Source of the DNA: Acorus gramineus
Taxonomy: Eukaryota > Streptophyta > Magnoliopsida > Acorales > Acoraceae
Reading direction: 5' to 3'
DNA: 64,000 bases
NCBI GenBank assembly: GCA_030737835.1
Contig: CM060848.1
Span: 8,931,238 to 8,995,237 of the forward strand
Shown here: piece after piece, positions 55,271 to 64,000 of the stretch
Layout: each line of letters opens with the position of its first letter
Numbering within the stretch: position 1 is the stretch's first letter
The notes under the pieces: generated by a model
Database searches by the model: none
What the model was told of the DNA's origin: nothing
The model's input: the letters and a program-made list of their open reading frames with translations, nothing else
Position numbers and translations under genes: made by a program

Positions 55271-58200
55271 TTACTCCCCCTCATAAGTACAAGATTTCAA
55301 GATTTTGGTCGCAAACTCGTCGCATCCCGATTTCATACACCAACTTCTTGAATGTTGATGTCGACAAAGCTTTAGTAAACAAATCTGCAAGATTGTCCTT
55401 TGACTGAATTTGTTTAACATCAATTTCATATCTCTGCTGGAGCTCATGAGTGTAAAAGAATTTTGGAGAAATATGCTTCGTTCTATCACCCTTGATATAT
55501 CCCCTTTGATTTGAGCAATGCATGCTGCATTGTCTTCATATATAGTTGTTGGAACATCTGTAATGAGAGATAGTCCGCATGCAGTACGAATATGATGAAC
55601 CAAAGACCTTATCCACACGCATTCCCGGCTTGTTTCGTGGAGTGCAAGAATCTCAGAGTGGTTAGAAGACGTGGCGACCAAAGTCTGTTTCGTAGATCGC
55701 CAAGAGATTGCTGTGCCACCGCAAGTGAATACATAGCCTGTTTGTGAGCGAGCCTTGTGAGGATCTGAAAGATATCCTGAATCTGCATAACCCTTTAGTT
55801 GTGCACCATTATTGGAATGGTTTGCATAGAATAGACCCATGTCTGACGTTCCACGAAGATAACGAAAAATGTGCTTCACACCATTCCAATGCCTTCGAGT
55901 TGGTGCAGAGCTAAATCTGGCCAATAAATTAACTGAAAATGCAATGTCAGGTCTAGTGCATTGGGCCAAATATAATAAGGCACCAATTGCACTAAGATAT
56001 GGTACTTCAGGACCAAGAAGATTTTCAGTATCTTCTTTTGGACGAAAAGGGTCCTTCTTTGGGTCAAGTAACCTTACTACCATTGGAGTACTTAATGGAT
56101 GACATTTGTCCATATTAAAACGCTTCAGGATTTTTTCAACATATGTTGTTTGATGAACAAGTATCCCATTTGAACTTTGCTCAATTTGCAAGCCGAGACA
56201 GTATCTTGTTTTTCCAAGATCTTTCATTTCAAACTCCTTTTTCAGATATTCGGAAGCCTTTTCGAGCTCTTCAGGAGTCCCAATTAGATTAATATCATTG
56301 GCATACACTGTAATAATGGCAAATCCGAGTTCCATTTTCTTAATAAATACACGGGGCATATTAGATCATTGACATATCCTTCTTTTATTAAGTACTCACT
56401 AAGACGGTTATACCACATTCGTCCAGATTGCTTTAATCCATACAAGGATCGTCTTAGCTTGATTGAGTACATGTTTCGTGGTTTTGCTTCAGGCAATTTT
56501 AGTCCTTCAGGAACTTTCATATAAATGTCGGTATCTAATTTTCCATATAAATATGCAGTAACCACATCCATTAGCTGCATGTCAAGTCCTTCTGAGACTA
56601 CAAGACTAATTAAATACCGAAATGTGATTGTGTCCATCACAGGAGAATATGTCTCTTCAAAATCTATCCCAGGTCTCTGCAGGAAACCCTGTGCCACAAG
56701 ACGAGCTTTGTATCTAACAATCTCGTTTCTTTCATTTCGTTTTCTCGCAAACACCCATTTACATCCTACTGGTTTAACACCTTCAGGGGTTAGGACTACT
56801 GGTCCAAATACTTGGTGTTTTGCAAGTGAATCCAATTCTGTTTGAATAGCAGCTTTCCATTGTGGCCAACAATTTTTTCGTCTGCATTCATCCACTGAAC
56901 GTGGTTCTAAATCATTATCTGAAATGATTTCTGTAGCTACTGCAAATGAGAATATATCATCAACAAGCACTTGCTTTCGATCCCACAATATTTGTGAATT
57001 TGCATAATTTATGGAAATTTCTTCATTTCCATGTACTTGTTCTTCATGCACGGGCGTCACTTCAGGGACGTCAGTCTCTTCGGGGACTTGTGTCACTTCA
57101 GGGCTTCTTCCTCTGTAGGAGTTATTATTGTGGGTCTTTCAAGTGTTTCATACTCTTCTAGAGAATTATTCTTCATTGTTTTTCTCCTTCGGGGAGCTGA
57201 ATCTTTTGAGCCTATAGGTCTTCCACGCTTCAGGCGTGTTTTTGTTGATTCATTAGCCGGCATATTAACAGTTTTTCCTATTGGAACATTAATTCGAGCT
57301 GGAGTATTAGCAGCTGGAATATGTGATTTCATCACTTTTGCTGCATCATTGAATGCATCTGGCAATTGATGCGCAATTCTTTGAAGATGGGTGATTCTTT
57401 GCACTTCAGTTTCACATTGATTAGTGCGAGGATCAAGATGAGACAAAGATGGAGTTTGCCATGTAAGTTCACGTCGTTCTTCTGGCGACGGATTTTCTCC
57501 CCTAACGACGGGAATATTGTCTCATCAAAATGACAATCCGCAAATCGAGCGGTAAAAACATCCCCTGTCAATGGTTCAAGATATCTTATAATAGAAGGAG
57601 AATCTACTTTGTATGATAAATATGTCATCGATGATCATTTATTTGCGATTCCACATTTCTCTTATATGCATATAAAATATAGAGATCTTAATATTATTAG
57701 GTACCTTTTCCTCTTCAAGAGTTTGTGTAGTCACTTCTGGAACTCGTTTCTCTTCATGGACATTATACTCTTCTAGAGTTTTAGAGAAAGTGGATCTATT
57801 GTTCATAATCTCTTCTGGAACATTATGTATAACTTCTTCTGGAGCATTATTAGAGCATGATTTTACATTTGATCTCCACTTCTGGGGAGCTGAATTTTTT
57901 TTTTGAACCTATAGGTCTATCACGCATCTGGCGTGCATTAGGAATTTGATTTTCACGTTGAGCGGTACGTGAGTCTAGATAAGACAGAGTGGATGTATTC
58001 CACGATAATTCTCGTTGTTCTTCAGGAACAGATCGTACTTCAGGTACGTTCTTCCCTCCCCCTAACGGCGGGAATATTGTCTCATTAAAATGGAAATCCA
58101 CAAATCATGCGGTAAAAACTATCATCGAGCAAAAGAATCTTCTAGTTCTTTAGTATATGCCCAAATGAATAGTTCAACGCATCATCGTGTACCATGGATA

Positions 58201-58542
58201 TCCGAGACGGTCATGTCAAATCATAAAGATCATAGAACTTCTAGTTTATATGAGTAAATATGGATATTTATAATAACCCTTAGGAGAGAGCATAAAGCTT
58301 TTCTAATGTATGCTTCTGGCATGAGACATTATTAATGCATAGATACTCCATAATTTTAAAATGGCATATGTTGAGATAGGTATCTTCAGTAGACTTCTTC
58401 TGGATCTACATGAATACAATGCATCGTTGATACAAAATTTTGTATCTCTTGATAACATGATATCTGCCCTTCTGGAGCCTTCGACCAAGTTTATAATACC
58501 AAAAATAATATTATCATTTGCATTAATTAATGTTAAACTCAA
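55271..58542 (-). pseudogene. Copia polyprotein remnant (GAG-pre-integrase, RT, RNase H)
   Basis: From the 5' side on the minus strand: NIIFGIINLVEGSRRADIML...INDALYS (58303-58542) is the protease-to-GAG-pre-integrase junction. HDRLGYPWYTMMR (about 58200) is the integrase zinc-binding start; the integrase core is absent. Two versions of a DxHFxETIFPxLG spacer follow (57850-58101 and 57332-57560). The RT spans 57096-56284 (WKAAIQTELDSLAKHQVFGP, RYKARLVAQGFLQRPGIDFE) and continues, after a frameshift near 56340, as VYANDINLIGTPEELEKASE. This replaces the catalytic YVDD with YAND, so the first aspartate of the pair is lost. RNase H follows (GYADSGYLSD, YEDNAACIAQIKG), with another frameshift near 55495 before SKDNLADLFTKALSTSTFKK. 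Confidence 0.88.
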
Positions 58543-60343
58543 AAAATAAGATAAATATGAAAGTGCATTTCATATAATAAAAAAATAAAGACGTAAATAT
58601 AAAATTGACAAATATCTAATCATATATCAAGTACATGACCAATAAAGAGTTTAAGCGTACTTCAGGTATGCAACCAATTTAAAGATTTGGACGTACTTCA
58701 GGTACGTGACCAAAATTATGTTATGAAATACCAAATAGATGACAATAATTTTCCTTTGCATTTTAGGGGTTTGTTATGCAACTTTTGCCTTGCTTTAGTT
58801 TAATAGCAAATCACTTCTAGTGATTTGAGATATTTTACAAACTTTATGATTGTTGTGCTTTCTCAACTATATAAATCATGATCTCATCATTCATGACCAC
58901 AACTTCCATGGCGAACATAAAATAAAATGCATTTACTTCGGGTAATGATGCTATGCCATTGAGTTGAGTTACATGATATTTTAAAAAAATCGTTGTTCGG
59001 CAACGAGAATATATAAAATTAATGCTCTCAATATTGCTACAACTGGAGCATATTTGAGGCATAATGGCCGGTGGACCTTTGTCAATGAGGTATTAATCTT
59101 TAAATCCTCTTCATTATGATGATGATGGTGAAATCTAATCATAATTTACATGTTCCTGCTGGGATACATGGATTTTTTTTATTATTATTTGGTCCTTCAA
59201 GGACCCGAAAAATATATCATATAACTTTTGTTTGGTCCTACAGGGACACGAGCAATCATGATTTTTGTATAGTCCTTCAGGGATAGAACAAAATAAAATT
59301 TTACATGATCCTTCAAAGATTCATATAATCATAATTTTTGTACAGTCCTTCAGGGATAAAATAAAATAAAATTTGTATGATCCTTCATGGATACAATATA
59401 ATCATAGTCCTTCAGGGACATTTTTAATCATATCTTTTACATGATTCTTCAGGGATCCATGTAATAACATTTTTTGTCTGATCCTGCAGGGACACAAGAC
59501 TTTGTAATATCAAAATAAATCACTCATAAGTAAATAAACCTTGAATTTAAGATGTAAAAATAAACTTGTTACAGCATATAAATTTAGTGTCATTTATACA
59601 TAGATTTACCTCAACTCCTTGTAAACAACAAATAGGGCTTCAAATAGGGCTAGAAGAAATAAGAAAGAAATGTGTACAAAAGTCACCATATAAATATTGT
59701 TTTGGTGTGATCAATACTTTTAATAATAATATATATATACAAAGAACAGATTTATCATTGTGGAAAATATTATTCCGCAATAGATAAACTATATACAAAC
59801 AATAATATAAAATAAATGCATATATAAATTAAATAATCGGTGCATCTTGCATTATACTTGTGTTGCTAACCGACTTGGTTAAAAGTTTGCAACAACATAT
59901 TTGAATAATATCTTCAAGATGAAGTCTTTAAATTAAATCTAATATATGTATTCAGAGGATAAATAATTTTGAGAGCATCAATTATTTATTAATCAATAGA
60001 CTTGTATAATGGGATATTCACAATGACTATGATGGTGTAAATATCAAATATATACAAATACAATGAAATGATTACATCATACTCATCAGATAAGAGAACA
60101 AAGAGAGAAATAGTGATGAGATAAGATCAAAATGAAAAATAGTTAGCATGCATGAGTGACACCTGTAAAAGCTCACGGTTTGACAAAGAAATCAACATAT
60201 ACCATATGAGACACATATATAATACCGTTTATGTTGAACCAGTCCCTACACACATCACCAAAAAAATACAAACCATTGAGTCGAATCATTCTCTCCGATT
60301 TTGTGTGGGCTTGAAAACCAAAAGCTTATTCGTGCTGATAACG
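58543..60343. other. 5' internal region of the Copia element, rich in cttcaggga motifs
   Basis: No Gag frame is recognised. Between 59150 and 59490 about nine degenerate copies of tccttcagggac occur every 35-45 bp. Relatives (acttcaggtacg) lie at 58650-58700 and, within the coding hinge, near 58020-58060 and 57060-57110. The rest is AT-rich. Probably a decayed and repeat-expanded leader plus deleted gag. Confidence 0.55.
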
Positions 60344-60627
60344 TGTTGTAAACTAAATAGAATATGATATATAAGAGTATATAAACAAAGCACACAAGCA
60401 TATAGAAGAGAAGTAGAGAGAGATTCTTATTCACTATTTGTTGGTTGGTGGAATACAAGAGAAACCCCTCTATTTATAGGGTGCATAGAGGAATCCCAAA
60501 GGTGGGGAGTTACAAGTCTATAGAGGTGAGGGGGAGATAGTGGGGCAATAATGAGAGTGTTATGGAATAGAAGAGTGGGGGAGGTTATGGCTAGGAGGAG
60601 TGGTGGTTATCCACTATATTCACAACA
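60344..60627 (-). repeat. Copia 5' LTR
   Basis: TGTTGTAAACTAAATAG to CTATATTCACAACA, with the 5-bp inverted termini TGTTG/CAACA intact. The sequence just left of 60344 (tcgtgctgataacg) is the candidate primer binding site. Confidence 0.9.
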
Positions 60628-60654
60628 AAAAGATCTTTTTGCGTGGTTGGGTTA

Positions 60655-61643
60655 GGGCGCCGATGTTTCCACCCGAACACTTCTTTAACCCACCCTTTTC
60701 AAAAAACAAAAATATGATTTTTTAAAAGGTAAACTTATCTGACTCATTCAACTTTCTAAACTCATCAATTATATTACAAGTCGATATTACATAGTTGAAC
60801 TGATCACAGAGACCTAAGTTCTCTCAATGACTCATTCAACTTTGTGTAGTCGTCAGTTATATACTCCGTTCAACATCGCAGAGTCGAACAGATCACAGAA
60901 ACCTAACGCTCTCATGTGACTCATTCGACTTTGTGAAATCATCAATTATGATATTAAGTAAAACATTTATGCAAAGATTTTCTAAAATATTTTATATTTT
61001 TATGTAATAATGATAATTAAAAAAATTATTATATTATAATTATGTCATGATTCAAATATGGTTGATCCAACAGTTGAACCAGTGACCCTTGACTCATTTA
61101 TTTTTTTGGTTCATTAAACAATTCGATTTTTAAAGCATTACCATTATGTCACAGGTTGGCATCACATAGTCGAACTGATCCCAGAGACCTAAAGCCCTCT
61201 CTACGGCCCATTCGACTTGTGACATAATGAACGACATCATAAAGAGATATCCAAATACTATATCATGTGATCTGCCCTTCATGATACTGAACAACGCATC
61301 ATCGTTTGAAGATATTATTTCATTGAGAATGCTATAACACTCGAATACATTATTCAAAACACAAAGTCGAATAGGCTGTAGAGAGGGCCTTAGGTTTCTA
61401 TAAGTAGTTCGACTCTATGATGTCGACCTGTGAAATAATGAACGACTTCACAAAGTCGAATAGGCTATACAGAGGGTCTTAGATCTTTGTGATCAGTTCG
61501 ACTCTGTGATGTCGACCTGTCACATAATGGACGACTTCACAAAGTCGAATGGATCGGGGTGGGATCATTCTTTAAAAAAACCACGTTCTGATTTTTTGAG
61601 AGGGGCGTGATGAATAACTATGTGGGTGAGAATATCAGTGCCC
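60655..61643. mobile_element. MULE-type foldback element (family C, copy 2)
   Basis: The left end is gggcgccgatgtttccaccc. The right end on the minus strand is gggcactgatattctcaccc. The nonamer gttgggtta at 60646-60654 is repeated exactly at 61644-61652. The arms contain about five copies of a 90-105 bp unit with cagagtcgaactgatcacag and cattcgactttgtg. Three lie in one direction (about 60775, 60850, 61150) and two inverted (about 61355-61450, 61450-61550), so the element can fold on itself. No coding capacity. Termini match 53682-54533. Confidence 0.82.
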
Positions 61644-61688
61644 GTTGGGTTATTGGTCATTGATACGTGCTTGGGTGGTGGACCTTAA

Positions 61689-62177
61689 GGCCTAGTTTAG
61701 CATGGGAATAAGAGGTTGGGATAAGGAAAAAATTGAATTAAATCACTTGTTATCCCATATGACATAAAAAAAAAATGGATAAAGTATTGTCCACATTTTG
61801 AGATAAAAAATGAGGATAGTTTGTTCTAGGTAAAATGTGGAATAGACTATGTTCCAATTTTTTATCCTTATTTTGTAAAATTGAGATAACATTTATGACT
61901 ATCCTTAAAAAAAAAAAAAAAAATTCATAAAAAGAAAGAATGTGTTCCACTAAACAATATTAATGCATCATTAATATGAGGATAGATTTGATATTTTTTT
62001 AAAAAAATTAAAGTTATCCCATATTTGATCCAAATGCAAGATTGAGGATAAGAACACAAAAAATGAAGATAATAAAAAACATTAACAAATGTAAATCTGA
62101 ATAAAAATAGTGGATTTTTTATCCTTATAAATTAGGCTAACTTATCTTAAAAATTTATCCTTTTACCAAACTAGGCC
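61689..62177. mobile_element. Tourist-like (PIF/Harbinger-type) MITE
   Basis: The left end ggcctagtttagcatggga and the right end on the minus strand ggcctagtttggtaaaagg are inverted. The trinucleotide taa flanks both sides (61686-61688 and 62178-62180), the classic TWA target. The arms share the word ggataaaaaa and the element is AT-rich and non-coding. Its termini do not match those proposed for the PIF element at 44129-50222. Confidence 0.82.
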
Positions 62178-62282
62178 TAACAGTGGGTGTTTACTTGGGT
62201 TAGGTAGTGAAAAGTTGGCGTGGATTATAAATGAAAAAAACATGGAGGGTTATCACTCATTATTAGGATTTTTAGTCAAGAC

Positions 62283-62465
62283 TTAAAAAAGTATCAAGTC
62301 CAACGGGTCTATGGGATCGGGTCGGGTTAGACCTGGACCCACCCCGTTTAGATGATCAGGTCCTTAGGGTCGGATCCATATCAGGTCCCGAGTCCTTCGA
62401 GTTGGATATTTTATGCCTTTTATCAGGTCAGATCCGAGTCAACTCGTGAGCCGTTTACAGATCTA
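62283..62465. mobile_element. Small hAT-type remnant
   Basis: The right end on the minus strand, tagatctgtaaacggctcac, resembles the termini of 20161-21063 (taggtctgtcaacgagtc). The interior has ggatcgggtcgggttagacc words. The flanking octamers gtcaagac and gtcacaac match at only 6 of 8. Confidence 0.45.
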
Positions 62466-62473
62466 GTCACAAC

Positions 62474-63428
62474 CCAAAGAAAACATGGGTTACATTTTTT
62501 TTAGTCATCACCCTGGCATCATTTGCTGGTCCCAGTCCATCCCTCAGCCAACTTATTACACCCTCAGACACACCTCCATTTAAGAGTAATCACATTGCAA
62601 ATCCTATAGAATCTCATGCTTTAATAAGGTACTTCACTCAAAATTACTTTACAGAGATACCTCTATCAGTTGGGAGATTTCAAAACAAATCCTTAAACCC
62701 TTTAATAAAATAACTAATTTTTGTTTTCCAAATAAGCCTTAACACTTTACAACTAGGTCCTTATGCAGATTTTCTTCATGAAAGCACCCTCAAAAGCCAT
62801 CTTTCATAGCAAGTTTTTACCCTTGAAATTCATTCCAATAACCCATGACTCAAATACAATGTGTCACCCTCACATACAATATGCTATTGGGCCAAAAATT
62901 AAAGCGTCTAAAAATCTTCAATTAAATGCAACTCTAGCATAAAATTATTTTAAAATTAGAATAAATACAGAAAATTCATGGGTGTTGTGCATACATTCCC
63001 ACATTGCAAAACAATTCAAAATGTATGACAGTAAAATTCAAATTGTCCTGTTTATTTACAAAAATAATGAAAAACTCCTATGTAGTTGTGCCAACGAAAT
63101 ACATATAAGTTTTCCATAATCCATCGATATCTGTGTTACATATAAATTTGATGGTTCAGACATCCAATGAACAATTTCTCCAAAGGATATCTATGTAGTG
63201 TGCCTAAATGAGTAACACAGAACAGTTTGGCAGAGAAATCCTAGCCATTTTGATTCTGCCTTAAAATGGTCCATCATCACCAATCATATCTAAACCATGA
63301 TATTAAAACATGCTAGTTCAGATATTTCAAATAAAAAGGATAATACCAGAGCAACATATTACAACTAAGCAAGCATGATACAGTGAATCTTGACAGCATA
63401 CGCATTCACATGTAAGTCATCAAATGGA
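62474..63428. other. Downstream region of the receptor-like kinase gene
   Basis: AT-rich with no open frame of note. It probably includes the 3' untranslated region of the minus-strand kinase gene near 63200-63428. No polyadenylation signal was singled out. Confidence 0.4.
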
Positions 63429-63582
63429 TACTTTTAACTACCTTCACTTACAATCTCTGGCAGCATTGGTTGACTTGGCTTATCAGGTGGAATGCTCGCA
63501 TTGCATACTTTTAACCACCTTCACTTACAATCTCTGGCAGCATTGGTTGACTTGGCTTATCAGGTGGAATGCTCGCATTGCT
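63429..63582. repeat. 77-bp tandem duplication at the kinase gene's 3' end
   Basis: The unit beginning tacttttaac at 63429 is repeated from 63506 with one or two differences. The copy nearer the gene (63506-63582) encodes the last codons and the stop. The other copy lies beyond the stop. Confidence 0.9.
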
Positions 63583-63930
63583 CGTGGTGCTCATGCCGGG
63601 TGTCAAATTATAACTTGAACTAGTGGTAGGTGTCATTGTTGAGGATGTCATCATCCCCATAGCATATCCCGACATGCCATTACTCGCAAAGCTCAACATG
63701 TCATTCAGTCCGCACTCGTTCCAATAATTAGGCCGAGTAGTTGAAGAGACCACTCCAACATCCCCGGACAGCATCGCCACCACCTTTGACATGGATGGTC
63801 GTAGTGTAGGTGAAGCTTGTGTGCACAAAAGAGCTACTCCGACCACACGAATGGCTTCTTCTGCGTTGAATTCTGTCAATGTCATGTCTACTAGTCCTAA
63901 ATCATTGTTTTCCTCATGCAGTTGCCAAGC
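63511..63930 (-). CDS. LRR receptor-like kinase (LRR-VIII/malectin type), C-terminal exon
   Basis: The exon starts after a splice acceptor at 63931-63932 (tatcag before GCTTGGCAACTG) and ends at TAA 63511-63513. It encodes AWQLHEENNDLGLVDMTLTE, then VGVALLCTQASPTLRPSMSK and VVAMLSGDVGV. This is kinase subdomain XI, with its conserved Arg in LRPSMSKVV, followed by a Ser/Thr/Met-rich tail ending PMLPEIVSEGG. The wording is that of Arabidopsis At1g56130/At1g56140-type LRR-VIII-2 kinases, membrane receptors with extracellular LRR and malectin domains. Only the last about 140 residues are in the window; the rest continues off the right edge. The exon is open and looks functional. A 77-bp duplication overlaps its end. 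Confidence 0.9.
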   Translation of the reverse strand, partial: AWQLHEENNDLGLVDMTLTEFNAEEAIRVVGVALLCTQASPTLRPSMSKVVAMLSGDVGVVSSTTRPNYWNECGLNDMLSFASNGMSGYAMGMMTSSTMTPTTSSSYNLTPGMSTTSNASIPPDKPSQPMLPEIVSEGG

Positions 63931-64000
63931 CTGATAACCCAGAATCAATTAGTGAGTAAACCATCCTAGATAACACCATCTGTAGTATAACATTTCAGAA
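63931..64000 (-). other. Intron of the receptor-like kinase gene (partial)
   Basis: On the minus strand this AT-rich stretch ends with the acceptor ttctgggttatcag directly before the exon at 63930. The donor lies outside the window. Confidence 0.7.

Larger units (their letters stand above)
54763..60627 (-). mobile_element. Ty1/Copia retrotransposon, decayed, with both LTRs
   Basis: LTRs of equal length (284 bp) lie at 54763-55046 and 60344-60627. The better-kept one runs TGTTGTAAAC to TTCACAACA. Flanks aaaaa and aaaag are compatible with a 5-bp duplication. The element reads on the minus strand: the 5' LTR is at 60344-60627. The sequence just inside it, TTATCAGCACGA, is a candidate primer site. 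A purine tract (minus strand ccaagggggag, 55047-55057) abuts the 3' LTR. RT and RNase H are recognisable, Gag and most of the integrase are not. The two LTRs differ at several sites, so it is not a very recent insertion. Confidence 0.9.

Noticed and set aside
59150..59490. Regularly spaced short repeats that could be mistaken for a CRISPR array
   Set aside because: Units are degenerate, spacing is uneven, and they sit inside a plant Copia element.
60730..61551. Repeated palindromic gagtcgaactgatc units considered as clustered tRNA or RNA genes
   Set aside because: No tRNA A/B boxes or cloverleaf; boundaries and the 9-bp duplication mark a transposon.

Overview
This is a plant nuclear genome window, almost certainly an angiosperm. 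The evidence is the content: an auxin-induced SAUR gene, the last exon of a plant LRR-VIII-type receptor-like kinase, and plant-type MULE, hAT, CACTA, PIF/Harbinger, Copia, Ty3/Gypsy and LINE elements. The GC-rich, intronless SAUR would suit a monocot or early-diverging lineage, but that is a weak guess. The background is AT-rich, and I see only two host genes: SAUR (21919-22239, +) and the RLK 3' exon (63511-63930, -). Nearly everything else that can be recognised is transposon, mostly old and nested. All comparisons were made by eye; no database search or alignment was run.

Layout. 1-138 is the end of a small LTR retrotransposon that continues off the left edge. 1-5 kb holds dispersed repeats and MITEs. 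5840-11926 is a 6.1 kb Mutator-like element (MULE) with long inverted ends and a 9-bp target duplication. It carries a decayed MuDR-type transposase and a plant mobile domain (PMD) gene, both on the minus strand. 12-21 kb is a MITE field: a three-level nest at 15864-16967, hAT-type elements at 13528, 18406 and 20161, and MULE-type MITEs. 21.8-22.3 kb is the SAUR gene. 25.6-30.3 kb holds one or two MULE-type MITEs and a related 3.7 kb element with a second PMD-like fragment and captured-looking GC-rich DNA. 30383-34545 is a 3.6 kb Ty3/Gypsy LTR plus primer binding site and a truncated leader. 35137-44116 is a 5'-truncated LINE, split inside its RNase H codons by a 3.5 kb solo LTR of the same Gypsy family. 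44.1-50.2 kb is a PIF/Harbinger element with a DDE transposase and a Myb/SANT-like partner. It was probably split from its own left tip by the LINE. 53.7-61.6 kb contains two related MULE-type elements with minisatellite-bearing arms, on either side of a Copia element (54763-60627). 61689-62177 is a Tourist-like MITE, and the window ends in the RLK gene.

The most interesting signals are: (1) two different MULE-type elements that each carry PMD-like coding sequence; (2) small MITEs (four with both ends and target duplications, one probable) whose ends match the second of these, so a putative parent and its derivatives lie in one window; (3) a family with GGGC termini, 9-bp target duplications (both perfect) and arms made of tandem hairpin or palindromic minisatellites; (4) a readable insertion order: LINE into PIF, then Gypsy LTR into LINE, with the LINE frame resuming after 3.5 kb. 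No CRISPR, operon or bacterial feature is present.
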